DNA of 64,000 bases from Clostridioides difficile (GCF_001299635.1 NZ_JRHN01000034.1:34664-98663), one strand, 5' to 3'. Shown: positions 19,496-28,967, numbered from the stretch's first letter. Translations and numbers: made by a program. Notes: generated by a model from the letters alone, not told the origin.

Positions 19496-20017
19496 CTAGA
19501 AATTCATTACATGGTTCCCTAAGTATTGATTAAACTTATCATATTCCATTTTAGATAGAATTTCTGGATAAGACATTACAACTAGATTATGACCACTAAA
19601 TTTATCTTGGTATGGTGGATGAATATGTTCATAATCATTTGTCTTATATTTTACTCTCTCATAGAAAGCCTTACGTTTGATTGAAATATCATCAATAGGA
19701 GGGTCAATTTCTAGAATAACAGTTTTTCCTCTTTTATTTAGAAGTTCCAATGTTCTTTGCCCATACATATTATTACGCATTTCTGGAAAAATACAAAAAT
19801 GCTCTACATAAATAAAGCTTTCTGTTTCCCAACACAAAATTATGCCAACAAACTTGTCTTTATCATAAATTAAATTGAATTGATATTCTTCATTTTCCAT
19901 AATTTCTGATTGCAAAGAAGACTTTCTCTGCTCATGAAATGGGAAACTAGTTTTATATAATTCCATAGCTTTATAGTATAATCTATCTTTACTGGTTCTT
20001 AAACGTTCAAATTTCAT
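19496..20017 (-). CDS. GNAT-family N-acetyltransferase
   Basis: A 173-residue protein with a GNAT-like fold: beta-strand pair around FVGIILCWETESFIYVEHFC, then the acetyl-CoA loop region EMRNNMYGQRTLELLNKRGK and the following strand VILEIDPP. The start is set at the ATG at 20017. The sequence GGGAGGAAC lies just upstream of it, and an in-frame ATG six codons further up would place this SD inside the gene. The acceptor is unknown. Monocistronic. Confidence 0.8.
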   Translation of the reverse strand: MKFERLRTSKDRLYYKAMELYKTSFPFHEQRKSSLQSEIMENEEYQFNLIYDKDKFVGIILCWETESFIYVEHFCIFPEMRNNMYGQRTLELLNKRGKTVILEIDPPIDDISIKRKAFYERVKYKTNDYEHIHPPYQDKFSGHNLVVMSYPEILSKMEYDKFNQYLGNHVMNF

Positions 20018-20380
20018 TTTGTTCCTCCCAATCATAAAAATTTCTAATCTGCATATGAATTCATTTTATCATAGTCAATATTGGTATACAATGTGTTTTA
20101 ATTTGTGTACCATCTTTCTGTTTTGTTTCCTCTATGTCCATCTTTTTTAGGATGAAAGATAAATTGTTTATGATATTATTTCAAATTATTATATTAATCA
20201 CTGATTATTTGAAAATAGTATGTGTGATGGCTTTTAAACTGTCTAAAAATGATTTTAATGATTTTAGAAGTTACAAAAAAGTTACATAAATTTTGAAAGC
20301 TATAATATACATATATAATATAAGATTAAATATGTAATGAATAATACTAATTTGAAGTTTGAATAGGGAAGGAGATTATT
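20018..20380. other. Divergent intergenic region
   Basis: Separates the minus-strand GNAT gene from the plus-strand 3D-domain gene and should hold both promoters. A TTGAAA (about 20293) with TATAAT (about 20314) is a possible promoter for the latter, but the 15-base spacing is short. No gene or structured RNA is evident. Confidence 0.35.
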
Positions 20381-21178
20381 ATGGAGAAAAGAGAAAAGAG
20401 GATAATAATATCATCTTTATTGAGTGTATCAATTTTGCTGAGTTTGGTAAGTATTTATTCTATATTAAATAAAGAAGATATAAGTTTAATAGTTAAAGGT
20501 CAAGAGCAAAAAGTCTCTTCATTTAAAAAAACAGTTGAAGAACTCTTGGATGAACAGGGTATTAAGTATAATTCTGAAGATAAAATTAATCCAAGTTTAG
20601 ATACAGAATTAAAAGATGATATGAAAATAAAAGTTGTAAAAGTAACTAATAATCAAAAAGAAGAAATTGAAAAGATTCCATTTGAGACAAAGCATGTGAA
20701 TGATAGTAATTTATTAAAAGGAAAATCTAAGGTCTATCAAGAAGGAAAAGAAGGAGAAAAAAAACTAGTCTATAAATTAACTTACCATGATGGAAAGTTA
20801 GTCAAAAAAATCTTATCAAAAGAATTAATATCTAAGGAGCCAACTACAAAAATTATAAAATATGGAACTAAAGAAAAAGTATTGATTGCATCAAGAGGAG
20901 CAAATATAAGAGGTGGAAAACATATGAAAGTGGTTGCTACTGCATATGCAGGAGATACAATAACATCAACTGGAACGACTCCAAGATGGGGTGTTATTGC
21001 AGTCGACCCTAGTATAATACCATATGGAACAAAAGTATATATACCTAAATTGGGTATGACTTTTGTAGCAGAAGATTGTGGAGGTGCAATTAAAGGTAAT
21101 AGAATAGATATTTTTATGAATAGTGAAGGAAGTGCATCAAATTGGGGAAGAAAGAGTATAGATATATATCTACATTAA
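20381..21178 (+). CDS. Exported DUF348-G5-3D domain protein (YabE/Rpf-like)
   Basis: A 265-residue protein with an N-terminal membrane or signal segment (about 8-26). A DUF348 domain follows (about 34-85; LIVKGQEQKVSSFKKTVEEL). A G5 domain is at about 86-165 (IPFETKHVNDSNLLKGKSKV). A C-terminal 3D domain is at about 180-265, with the three aspartates VDPSIIPYGTKVYIP, AEDCGGAIKGNRIDIF. The 3D fold is related to lytic transglycosylase MltA, and such proteins act on or bind peptidoglycan, as in YabE and resuscitation-promoting factors. Start after GGAAGGAGATTATT. Confidence 0.88.
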   Translation: MEKREKRIIISSLLSVSILLSLVSIYSILNKEDISLIVKGQEQKVSSFKKTVEELLDEQGIKYNSEDKINPSLDTELKDDMKIKVVKVTNNQKEEIEKIPFETKHVNDSNLLKGKSKVYQEGKEGEKKLVYKLTYHDGKLVKKILSKELISKEPTTKIIKYGTKEKVLIASRGANIRGGKHMKVVATAYAGDTITSTGTTPRWGVIAVDPSIIPYGTKVYIPKLGMTFVAEDCGGAIKGNRIDIFMNSEGSASNWGRKSIDIYLH

Positions 21179-21287
21179 ATTAGTAACTATAATAACTTTA
21201 CTTGAAAGATAAAAAAGTATAAAATATGAATTAACTAAACTGTTAGATTATTCTTGAAACATAAAAATATATCTAAGGGGGGATAAG

Positions 21288-21878
21288 ATGAAAATAGTCT
21301 GCTTAGGAGACAGTTTAACATATGGGTTTGGAGTATCACGAAGTAATTCATGGACAAACATTGTGAATAAAGAGACTCGATTAGAAATAATAAATAAGGG
21401 TATAAATGGTGATACAACAAGTGGTATGTTAGTTAGATTTAATGAAGATGTTGTAAAAAATTCTCCTGATATAGTTTTTATAATGGGTGGTACCAATGAT
21501 TTGATTGTTGGAGCAGGAAATGAAGTTATTAATTCTAATATAATGGCTATGGTGCATCAAGCATATTCAAAAAATATCATACCTATAATAGGTATACCAT
21601 TGAAACCAGATATTCCAAATGTTAGAGAAGATTGGAGTCGTTTTACTGATTTTAATCTAGTATCCAAAAAGTTAGAATTATATAATTGTTGGGTAAAAAA
21701 GTTTAGTGTAACATTTAATACTGAGTTTGTAGATTTTTATTCGAGATATAATAAGTGCATGGAACAAAAAGGATATAAAAACTTGTATTTTGATGGATTA
21801 CATCCAACAAAAGAAGGTCATAGAATAATGGCAGATATATTTATTAGCTCAGTTAATAAATATACAGAAGAAGTATAA
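21288..21878 (+). CDS. SGNH/GDSL-family esterase
   Basis: A 196-residue hydrolase with all four SGNH blocks: block I CLGDSLTYG with nucleophile S9, block II glycine in NKGINGDTT, block III GGTNDL, and block V DGLHPTKEGH carrying the catalytic Asp-His pair. No signal peptide, so probably cytoplasmic. This is the TesA/lysophospholipase-like group; substrate unknown. Start after GGGGGGATAAG. Confidence 0.9.
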   Translation: MKIVCLGDSLTYGFGVSRSNSWTNIVNKETRLEIINKGINGDTTSGMLVRFNEDVVKNSPDIVFIMGGTNDLIVGAGNEVINSNIMAMVHQAYSKNIIPIIGIPLKPDIPNVREDWSRFTDFNLVSKKLELYNCWVKKFSVTFNTEFVDFYSRYNKCMEQKGYKNLYFDGLHPTKEGHRIMADIFISSVNKYTEEV

Positions 21879-21940
21879 TTATATAAAAGATATTTGTTTA
21901 TACAATTATAATAAATACATAAGATAGGGAGGATTTTATT

Positions 21941-23638
21941 ATGGATTATAGGAAAACTTATGAAGAGTGGGTAAAAAGTTCATATTTTGATGAAGATACA
22001 AAGATAGAATTAGATAAGATAAAAGGTAATGAAAAAGAAATAGAAGATAGATTTTATAAGGACTTAGAATTTGGTACTGCTGGTCTTAGGGGTATAATCG
22101 AAGCAGGTACAAATAGAATAAACAAATATACAGTTAGAAGAGCTACTTTTGGATTGGCTAACTATATATTAGAAAATACGACAGCTGAAGAAAAAAATAG
22201 AGGAGTAGTGATAGCTCATGATAATAGACACAAGTCTAGAGAATTCTGTATAGAGTCTGCAAATACTTTGGCAGCATGTGGTATAAAAGCATATATATTT
22301 GATAGTTTAAGAACCACTCCAGAATTATCTTTTGCAGTTAGAAATCTAAATGCAATAGCGGGTATAGTTATAACAGCCAGTCATAATCCTCCTGAATATA
22401 ATGGATATAAGGTATACTGGGAAGATGGGGCACAAGTTATGCCAGATATAGCAAATGCAATAACTGAGAAAGTAAATAGTATACATGATTACAGTATAAT
22501 ACCAACTTTAAGTGAAGATAATAAACATTTAGTTATTTTATTGGATGAATCACAGGATACTGAATTTATAGAAGCAGTAAAGAGTCAAATTATAAGAACA
22601 GACTTAGTTAAAAATGTAGGTAAAACTTTTAAAATAGTTTATACACCTCTTTGTGGAACAGGTAATATACCAATAAGAAGAGCATTAAAAGAAGTTGGAT
22701 TTGAAAATATAATTGTAGTTCCAGAAGAAGAAAATCCAGACCCAAATTTTGCAGGTCTTGATTATCCAAATCCAGAAGAGAAAAAAGCTTTAAATAGAGG
22801 AATATTACTTGCAAAAGAAAAAGGAGCAGACCTTGTAATAGCAACTGACCCAGACTGCGATAGAGTGGGTGTAGCTGTAAAAACTACCACAGGAGAGTAT
22901 GCTCTACTTACAGGTAATCAAATCGGTGGTATGTTGACACATTATATAATAGAAGGTTTAAAAGAAAATAATAAATTAAAAGAAAATTCTACAATGATAA
23001 AAACTATAGTTACATCAGAGTTTGGAGCAGATATAGCCAAAGCCAATAATGTTGATGTGTTAAATGTTCTTACAGGTTTTAAGTTTATTGGTGAGAAAAT
23101 AAAACTATTTGAACAAAATAAAGACAGAAATTATGTATTTGGATATGAAGAAAGTTATGGTTATTTAGTTGGTACTCATGCGAGAGATAAAGATGGAGTA
23201 GTTTCTTCATTATTAATATCTGAAATGGCAGCATTTTACTATTCAAAAGGTATGAGTTTATATGAGGGTCTAATAGAACTTTATAAGAAATATGGATTTT
23301 TTAAAGAGCAGACTATATCTTTGACTTTAAAGGGTATAGAAGGAGTAGAAAAGATAAAAGAAATAATATCTTACTTTAGAGAAAATCAAATTGATTATAT
23401 AAATGATATCAAAGTAGTGGATAAAAAAGATTATAAAAAAGGTATAGATAATCTTCCTAAGTCTGACGTTTTAAAATACTTCTTGGAAGATGAATCTTGG
23501 GTAGCAATACGACCATCTGGAACAGAGCCAAAACTTAAATTCTACATAGCTGTAAAAGGAGCTAGTAAGGTTGAAGCAGATGAAAAACTAAGTGGTCTAA
23601 AAGAATATATAGATATTATGGTTGAAAAATTAAAATAA
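21941..23638 (+). CDS. pgcA: Phosphoglucomutase/phosphomannomutase
   Basis: A 565-residue alpha-D-phosphohexomutase with four domains. The active-site phosphoserine loop is TASHNPPEYNGYK with S147. The metal-binding loop is DPDCDRVG (about 304-311). The sugar-recognition loop GYEESYGYLVG follows, and the phosphate-binding loop is RPSGTEPKLKFYI near the C-terminus. It interconverts glucose 1- and 6-phosphate, feeding UDP-glucose and surface polymers. Length matches the PgcA type of Firmicutes. The symbol is by homology. Start after GGGAGGATTTTATT. Confidence 0.93.
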   Translation: MDYRKTYEEWVKSSYFDEDTKIELDKIKGNEKEIEDRFYKDLEFGTAGLRGIIEAGTNRINKYTVRRATFGLANYILENTTAEEKNRGVVIAHDNRHKSREFCIESANTLAACGIKAYIFDSLRTTPELSFAVRNLNAIAGIVITASHNPPEYNGYKVYWEDGAQVMPDIANAITEKVNSIHDYSIIPTLSEDNKHLVILLDESQDTEFIEAVKSQIIRTDLVKNVGKTFKIVYTPLCGTGNIPIRRALKEVGFENIIVVPEEENPDPNFAGLDYPNPEEKKALNRGILLAKEKGADLVIATDPDCDRVGVAVKTTTGEYALLTGNQIGGMLTHYIIEGLKENNKLKENSTMIKTIVTSEFGADIAKANNVDVLNVLTGFKFIGEKIKLFEQNKDRNYVFGYEESYGYLVGTHARDKDGVVSSLLISEMAAFYYSKGMSLYEGLIELYKKYGFFKEQTISLTLKGIEGVEKIKEIISYFRENQIDYINDIKVVDKKDYKKGIDNLPKSDVLKYFLEDESWVAIRPSGTEPKLKFYIAVKGASKVEADEKLSGLKEYIDIMVEKLK

Positions 23639-23855
23639 AAGATGTTTAACTATCTTATAAGATAGTTTTATGATAATATTTATTTAGCTGAAAATTATAA
23701 TTTACTTTCATTGATTAGAATATAGAAATGTTAGTAGAATTGTTATTTTCAGCTTTTATTTATGTTATTTTTACTTAAATAATTATATTATGGTATGAAT
23801 CTGAGTATAATTAATATTGTATAATGAAATTAATTTGAGAGAAAAGGGGATATTT

Positions 23856-24695
23856 ATGTTTGGGATAGATAAAAAATTGATTGAATATATAGTTGCAAAA
23901 TCTAATTACAGTGAATTAAGTTCAAAGTCAGCAGAAGTATCTTTTTTCTTGATGCTGTCTATATTTCCTTTTTTAATATTTACTATAAGTTCTATAGCAT
24001 ATATACCAGTTCTTCATTTAAATAAATATATAGAACTTTTTAGAAATATGATGCCAGAAAGTGCTTTTGATGTATTATCTTCAATTATAGTTTCTGCAAT
24101 AGATAATAGAAGTTTAAATTTTTTAGCTGTTAGTTTTGGACTTACTATGTGGACATTTTCAAGAGCAGTAAAAGCTCTTATTAAAGGGATGAATAGAGCG
24201 TATAAAGTTAAAGAAACTAGGTCTTTTTTTAAAATCCTATCTATATCATTTTTATTTACAATTATGCTTTTAGTGTTAATTTTTTTATCTATGATATTTC
24301 TGGTTTATGGAGAGAAAATAGGTTATTTTATTTTTAATTTTATAGGATTAGATAAGATATTTATAAGGATATGGGATATTTTAAGATACTCTGTAGGTAT
24401 TTTAACAATAATAGTTATATTTACAGCTTTGTATAAATATACACCAAATAAAAAGTTGACTCTTAAAGAATCTGCACCAGGTGCTATTTTTGCTACATTT
24501 TCTTGGTTTTTAGTGTCATTTTTGTACTCTTATTATACAAATTATTATGCTAACTATGAAGTAATCTATGGAAGTATAGCTGAAATAATTGTACTTATGA
24601 CGTGGATGTATTTTAGCAGTTGGTCTATTGTTATAGGCTATGAAGTAAATTCAAGACTGTATTTTAGAAAGATAAGAAATGAAAGTTTAAAGTAA
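23856..24695 (+). CDS. YihY/BrkB-family membrane protein
   Basis: A 279-residue protein with about six membrane segments and the family motifs: SYSELSSKSAEVSFFLMLSIFPFLIF-like N-terminal segment (quoted part: AEVSFFLMLSIFPF), SFGLTMWTFSRAVKALIKGMN and GSIAEIIVLMTWMYFSSW. The ATG at 23856 is chosen because AGGGGAT lies 5-6 bases before it; an upstream TTG adds 13 residues but has no SD. The family was once called ribonuclease BN, wrongly; the function (perhaps flippase-like or envelope-related) is unknown. Monocistronic. Confidence 0.85.
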   Translation: MFGIDKKLIEYIVAKSNYSELSSKSAEVSFFLMLSIFPFLIFTISSIAYIPVLHLNKYIELFRNMMPESAFDVLSSIIVSAIDNRSLNFLAVSFGLTMWTFSRAVKALIKGMNRAYKVKETRSFFKILSISFLFTIMLLVLIFLSMIFLVYGEKIGYFIFNFIGLDKIFIRIWDILRYSVGILTIIVIFTALYKYTPNKKLTLKESAPGAIFATFSWFLVSFLYSYYTNYYANYEVIYGSIAEIIVLMTWMYFSSWSIVIGYEVNSRLYFRKIRNESLK

Positions 24696-24722
24696 ACTTT
24701 AAAAAAAGAAACATTGTTTAAT

Positions 24723-24777
24723 ATAACAAATGTAAATTTTGTAAAAACGTTTTCTAAAAATAATTTACATTTGTTAT
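24723..24777. promoter_or_regulatory. 55-bp dyad with central cre-like CcpA site upstream of the dha-like operon
   Basis: Perfect 16-base inverted arms (ATAACAAATGTAAATT at 24723-24738 and its complement at 24762-24777) flank TAAAAACGTTTTCT (24742-24755). The latter matches the catabolite-response element pattern TGAAAACGTTTTCA at 12 of 14 positions. The two dyads share nearly the same centre. This could be a stacked operator for CcpA and a local regulator, or a terminator-like hairpin without a T run for the upstream gene. Confidence 0.5.
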
Positions 24778-24823
24778 TACATATGATAATATTGAATCAA
24801 GATATTAATAGGGAGATGGTTCA

Positions 24824-25444
24824 ATGTTATCAACTACTACATGGAAAAAAATGTTGATAAGTGCGGCGGAAATATTAAAAGAAAATAAGATATATTTATG
24901 TGAATTAGATAGTGTAGTTGGAGATGGTGACCATGGGGTTACTATAGATAGAATAGCAGATTGTATGAAAAAAAGAGCATTAGAAGAAAATAAAAATGAT
25001 AGCATAAAATCAATTAATGAAGATTTAAGTACTTTATGTATGAATGTAAATGGTGGTTCAGCAGGACCTTTATGGGGGACTATATTTGAGGGAATGGCTG
25101 AAGGAATAGATGATAAAGATGAACTTGAAATAGAAGAAATAAAAGGTATGTTTAATGAAGCAAGAGAAAATTTATCTCTTATTTCTACTGCTAAAATAGG
25201 TCAAAAAACTTTAGTAGATGCATTATATCCAGCTATAGATGCTATTTATAATGTACAGAGTAATGACATAGTAGATATCTTTAGATTAGCTTATGAAAAA
25301 GCAGTAGAAGGTGCTGAGAATACTAAAACTTACATAGCAAAATTTGGACGAGCAAAAAGTATAGGAGAAAGAAGTCTAGGACATATGGACCCAGGTGCTG
25401 TTTCTATATCACTGATGTTTAAAGGTTTATATAACGCATTATAA
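24824..25444 (+). CDS. dhaL: DhaL-like subunit of a dihydroxyacetone-type kinase
   Basis: A 206-residue protein of the DhaL (ATP/ADP-binding) family: Mg-ADP aspartates in VVGDGDHGVTIDR (about 28-40), NVNGGSAGPLWGTIF at about 74-88, and a late DPGAVS loop. Together with the adjacent DhaK it should phosphorylate a short ketose or related carbonyl compound. No DhaM phosphotransferase is present, so ATP may be the direct donor, as in other stand-alone DhaKL pairs. First gene of a four-gene operon, after GGGAGATGGTTCA. Confidence 0.88.
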   Translation: MLSTTTWKKMLISAAEILKENKIYLCELDSVVGDGDHGVTIDRIADCMKKRALEENKNDSIKSINEDLSTLCMNVNGGSAGPLWGTIFEGMAEGIDDKDELEIEEIKGMFNEARENLSLISTAKIGQKTLVDALYPAIDAIYNVQSNDIVDIFRLAYEKAVEGAENTKTYIAKFGRAKSIGERSLGHMDPGAVSISLMFKGLYNAL

Positions 25445-25499
25445 ATTAGATTAACAAATTAAATAATAAATATAACAAGTTTAATAGGGGGAATTTATC

Positions 25500-26501
25500 A
25501 TGCCAATGAAAAAATTTATTAACCAGTCAGAAGATTTAACTAGAGAAGTTTTAGAAGGTTTAGAACTTGCAAATCCAGACTTACTGAGAGTTACAGATTC
25601 CAATTTAGTAATAAATAAAAAATTAGAAGAAGCAGAAAGAGTAACAATAGTCACTCTAGGTGGAGCAGGTCATGAACCAGCATTGAGTGGATTTGTTGGT
25701 GATGGAATGGTCGACATAGCTGTAGTTGGAGATGTATTTGCAGCTCCAGGTCCAAATTCCTGTTTAGAAGCTATAAAAATGGCTGACAGAGGCAAAGGTG
25801 TACTGTTTGTAGTCCTTAATCATGCAGGAGATATGTTGACAGGAAATCTTGTTATGAAACAAGTTAAAAAAGAAGGACTTAATGTTAAAAAAGTTGTTAC
25901 TCAAGAAGATATAGCAAATGCACCAAGAGAAAATAGTGATGATAGAAGAGGTTTGGTTGGTTGTATACCTTTATATAAAATAGCTGCAGGAGCTGCTAAA
26001 GAAGGAAAATCTTTAGATGAAGTTGCAGAAATAGCACAAAAATTTGCTGATAATATGGCGACTATAGCTGTTGCATGTAAGGGAGCTACTCATCCTTCTA
26101 CAGGAATGGTTATTTCTGAGCTTGCAGAAAATGAGATGGAAATAGGAATGGGGCAACATGGAGAAGGTGGAGGTGGACGTATGGAAATGAAGTCTGCTGA
26201 TGAAACTGCTGAAATAATGACACAAGCTTTGATTAAAGATTTAGACATTAAAGATGGGGAAAAAGTCATGTTAATAGTTAATGGCTCAGGAGCTACTACT
26301 TTGATGGAAATGCTAATAGTGTATAGAAAATGTCATAAAATATTGCAAGAAAAAAATATAGAAGTACTTTCAAATCATGTTGGAGAGCTTTTAACTACTC
26401 AAGAAACAGCTGGATTCCAACTATTTATAGCTAGAATGAATGAGGAATTGTTAAGATATTTCAATTCACCATGTAATACACCTTACTTTAAAAAAAATTA
26501 G
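25500..26501 (+). CDS. dhaK: DhaK-like dihydroxyacetone-binding kinase subunit
   Basis: A 333-residue DhaK-family protein. The substrate-binding histidine that forms a hemiaminal with the ketone is H58 in GGAGHEPALSGFVGDGMVD. Further family motifs are VFVVLNHAGDMLTGN-like (here VLFVVLNHAGDMLTGN) and a C-terminal domain with VNGSGATTLMEMLI. The pairing with dhaL and an LsrF-like aldolase suggests that the true substrate may be a ketose or diketone other than dihydroxyacetone. It lies 55 bases after dhaL, with SD GGGGGAA. Confidence 0.9.
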   Translation: MPMKKFINQSEDLTREVLEGLELANPDLLRVTDSNLVINKKLEEAERVTIVTLGGAGHEPALSGFVGDGMVDIAVVGDVFAAPGPNSCLEAIKMADRGKGVLFVVLNHAGDMLTGNLVMKQVKKEGLNVKKVVTQEDIANAPRENSDDRRGLVGCIPLYKIAAGAAKEGKSLDEVAEIAQKFADNMATIAVACKGATHPSTGMVISELAENEMEIGMGQHGEGGGGRMEMKSADETAEIMTQALIKDLDIKDGEKVMLIVNGSGATTLMEMLIVYRKCHKILQEKNIEVLSNHVGELLTTQETAGFQLFIARMNEELLRYFNSPCNTPYFKKN

Positions 26502-26524
26502 ATTGAATTAAAGGGAGATAAAAA

Positions 26525-27409
26525 ATGGCAGATAAAGATGGAATAATACTACCAAAAGATTATGGAGTAGGTATAAAGCCTCCAGAACAAAGTTTTTATT
26601 TAAAAGGAATGGATAATGTGGATTGGGGAATGAAAAATAGATTGTCAAAAATATTCAATCCTAAAACAGGAAAATCACTTATGTTAGCCTTTGACCATGG
26701 GTATATCATGGGTCCTACTCAAGGGTTAGAGAGATTAGACCTTTCAATACCTGACCTTATAGAAGATGCAGACTGTCTTATGGCTACAAGAGGAGCTTTG
26801 AGAACATGTATAAGTCCAATTCAGGATAAGGCTATAGCACTTAGATGTTCAGCAGGAAGTTCAGTGCTTAGAGAAGATATGAGTAGGGAAGTAATTGGAG
26901 TTGATATAGAAGATGCTATAAGAATGAATGCATCTTGTCTAGCTATACAGACATTTATGGGTGCTGAAGGCGAATGTAAAGCTATAGAAAATTTAGTTAA
27001 AACAATAGATATGGGAAATAGATATTCTATACCTGTTTTGGGTGTTGTTGCAGTAGGTAAAGAAATGGAAAGAACAGCAAAATACTTCCTGTTAGCCACT
27101 AGGATGCTAGCTGAATTTGGAGCAAGTATAGTAAAAAGCTACTACTGTGAAGATTTTGAGAAAATAACAGCTGCTTGTCCAGTACCTATAGTTATAGCAG
27201 GAGGAAAAAAAGTCCCAGAAAAGGAAGCATTAGAGATGGCTTATAGAGCTATAAACGAAGGTGCAGCAGGTGTTGATATGGGAAGAAATGTATTCCAATC
27301 AGAAAGTCCAAAAGCAATGATAAAAGCAATAAAAGCTATTGTTCACGAGAACAATACACCAGAACAAGCATATAAGTTATTTGAAGAATTAAAGAAGGAG
27401 TATAAGTAA
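26525..27409 (+). CDS. LsrF-like class I aldolase/thiolase
   Basis: A 294-residue TIM-barrel protein of the DeoC/FbaB-like family, most like LsrF, which cleaves phosphorylated autoinducer-2 breakdown product. Motifs: LAFDHGYIMGPTQGLER at about 56-72, GVVAVGKEMER, and the Schiff-base lysine in SIVKSYYCED (K204), with IAGGKK phosphate-binding glycines and AAGVDMGRNVFQ at the C-terminal side. Fructose-bisphosphate aldolase of the same fold is an alternative. It lies 23 bases after dhaK and should act on the product of the kinase. Confidence 0.82.
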   Translation: MADKDGIILPKDYGVGIKPPEQSFYLKGMDNVDWGMKNRLSKIFNPKTGKSLMLAFDHGYIMGPTQGLERLDLSIPDLIEDADCLMATRGALRTCISPIQDKAIALRCSAGSSVLREDMSREVIGVDIEDAIRMNASCLAIQTFMGAEGECKAIENLVKTIDMGNRYSIPVLGVVAVGKEMERTAKYFLLATRMLAEFGASIVKSYYCEDFEKITAACPVPIVIAGGKKVPEKEALEMAYRAINEGAAGVDMGRNVFQSESPKAMIKAIKAIVHENNTPEQAYKLFEELKKEYK

Positions 27410-27476
27410 TATATACTAAGTTAAGTATATAAATATCAATGTAATACATAAATTTCAATATATTGGAGGTAAATTT

Positions 27477-27788
27477 ATGGAATTTGTACATATAGGTGTC
27501 ATAACAGACAAACCACAAGAACATGAGGAATTTAATGAAGAATTAAAGGTTTATATAACAGACCCAAAATATACAGAGTTTAAATATGAATACTTGAGAT
27601 TTGTCGAAGGAAGTCCACTTCCAGAAATAATGCAAAAGAATCCTCATGTTGCATATAAAGTAAAAAATATGGATAAATACTTGAGTGAGAATGAAGTAAT
27701 TGTAGAACCTTTTAATGTAGGAGATAACTTGAAATGTGCATTTATAATTAATGGTGGTTTTATAATTGAATTAATGCAAGAATGTTGA
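27477..27788 (+). CDS. Small VOC/glyoxalase-like protein
   Basis: A 103-residue protein. The start FVHIGVITDKP and the later PHVAYKVKNMDKYL and FIINGGFIIELMQ resemble one or two beta-alpha-beta-beta-beta modules of the vicinal oxygen chelate superfamily, with possible metal ligands H5, H60-type and the late glutamate. The identification rests on pattern only. As the last gene of the kinase-aldolase operon it may be an isomerase or lyase in the same pathway. SD GGAGGTAAATTT. Confidence 0.6.
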   Translation: MEFVHIGVITDKPQEHEEFNEELKVYITDPKYTEFKYEYLRFVEGSPLPEIMQKNPHVAYKVKNMDKYLSENEVIVEPFNVGDNLKCAFIINGGFIIELMQEC

Positions 27789-27799
27789 TATTTAAGCTA

Positions 27800-27830
27800 A
27801 AAAGTCTAGGATTTTTCTAGACTTTTTTTA
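27800..27830 (+). terminator. Terminator of the dha-like operon
   Basis: AAAAGTCTAG, seven-base loop, CTAGACTTTT and further Ts, 12 bases after the VOC-like gene. Confidence 0.9.
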
Positions 27831-27904
27831 TTATTAATACAACTTGACAAAATTTATTTAATGATATAATTTTAATTTATAATCAACTTTGAAAGGATGA
27901 AAAT

Positions 27905-28840
27905 ATGACTATTGATAATGAAATGTTGAAATTAGTAGAAGTATCAAAAATGTATTATGAAGAAAATAAAACTCAAGCAGAAATTGCAAAAATCTTAGGT
28001 GTATCAAGACCCTTAGTAAGTAAGATGTTAAATAGAGCAAAAGAGATTGGAATAGTAAAAATAGAAATTAGAGAATTGTTTTCTAGTAATGATTTATTGA
28101 TGAATCAAATAAAAGATATTTTTAGTATTAAAGGTGGGTTAATAGTTCCTGAAGCTAAAACTGAATATATAACTCAACAAACTATACTAAGTCATGGAAT
28201 AAAGTACATAAAAGAAGAATTAAATAAGGTCAGTAATGTAGGAATAGGGTGGGGTTATATTATAGGTAATATAATGGAAGAAATGCAAAAGAATGATGAT
28301 AATTGTATTTTTAAAGGAGAGGTATATCCATTAGTTGGGATGGCAAATATACCAAACAAAGGATATCATCCTAATGAGTTAATATCTGTATTTTCAAATA
28401 GTACAGGATTTAGTCCTGTATTTTTATATGCGCCTGCATTCCCAACTAGTAGTGAAGAAAGAGATATATATTTGAAAACTGAAAATTATCAAAGTATGGA
28501 GAAAAAATGGGATAATATTGACACAATAATTTTATCCATAGATAATTACCCACAGGTACCAGACCAAGCTACTGCAATTAGATTTGGGAAAAAGCTTACA
28601 AAAGAGAAGGCAGTAGGTTCATTTTTATCTTATTATTTTAATAAGTATGGGGAAATAATTAAAAGTGATAATGACTATGTTATACAAATACCTCTTGAAA
28701 AATTAAAAAAAGCAAAAAAGGTTATAGCCATATGTTCAGATTCTAGTGTAAGTGCAATAACAGGTGCATTGAAGACTGGATACATAACACACATAATAAC
28801 TGATGAGAAAAAAGCGACACAAATAATTATAAACAAATAA
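27905..28840 (+). CDS. SorC/DeoR-type sugar-responsive regulator
   Basis: A 311-residue protein with an N-terminal helix-turn-helix (TQAEIAKILGVSRPLVSKML, about 22-41) and a SorC-type sugar-phosphate-binding domain (GIGWGYIIGNIM, then VGSFLSYYFNKYGEII and late SDSSVSAITGALKTGYITHI). The family includes LsrR, the AI-2-phosphate-responsive repressor. Lying directly downstream of an LsrF-like aldolase, it is the obvious candidate regulator of that operon. It has its own promoter region (TTGACA at 27844, TATAAT at 27865, with a short spacer) and SD AAAGGATGA. Confidence 0.88.
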   Translation: MTIDNEMLKLVEVSKMYYEENKTQAEIAKILGVSRPLVSKMLNRAKEIGIVKIEIRELFSSNDLLMNQIKDIFSIKGGLIVPEAKTEYITQQTILSHGIKYIKEELNKVSNVGIGWGYIIGNIMEEMQKNDDNCIFKGEVYPLVGMANIPNKGYHPNELISVFSNSTGFSPVFLYAPAFPTSSEERDIYLKTENYQSMEKKWDNIDTIILSIDNYPQVPDQATAIRFGKKLTKEKAVGSFLSYYFNKYGEIIKSDNDYVIQIPLEKLKKAKKVIAICSDSSVSAITGALKTGYITHIITDEKKATQIIINK

Positions 28841-28967
28841 TAAATTACATAAAATTAAATTTATTTACAAGAAAATCTTATAAAATATGTTATAATTAAT
28901 AGAAAATTGTCATATAATTACTTAAAGAGTACTATTGTAAATAACATTGAGAGGTAGTGGTTAGGAT

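Noticed and set aside
20018..20035. Longer start for the GNAT gene
   Set aside because: The SD GGGAGGAAC lies between the two in-frame ATGs, so only the downstream one is properly placed.
23817..23855. TTG start adding 13 residues to the BrkB-like protein
   Set aside because: No SD precedes it, while AGGGGAT precedes the ATG at 23856.
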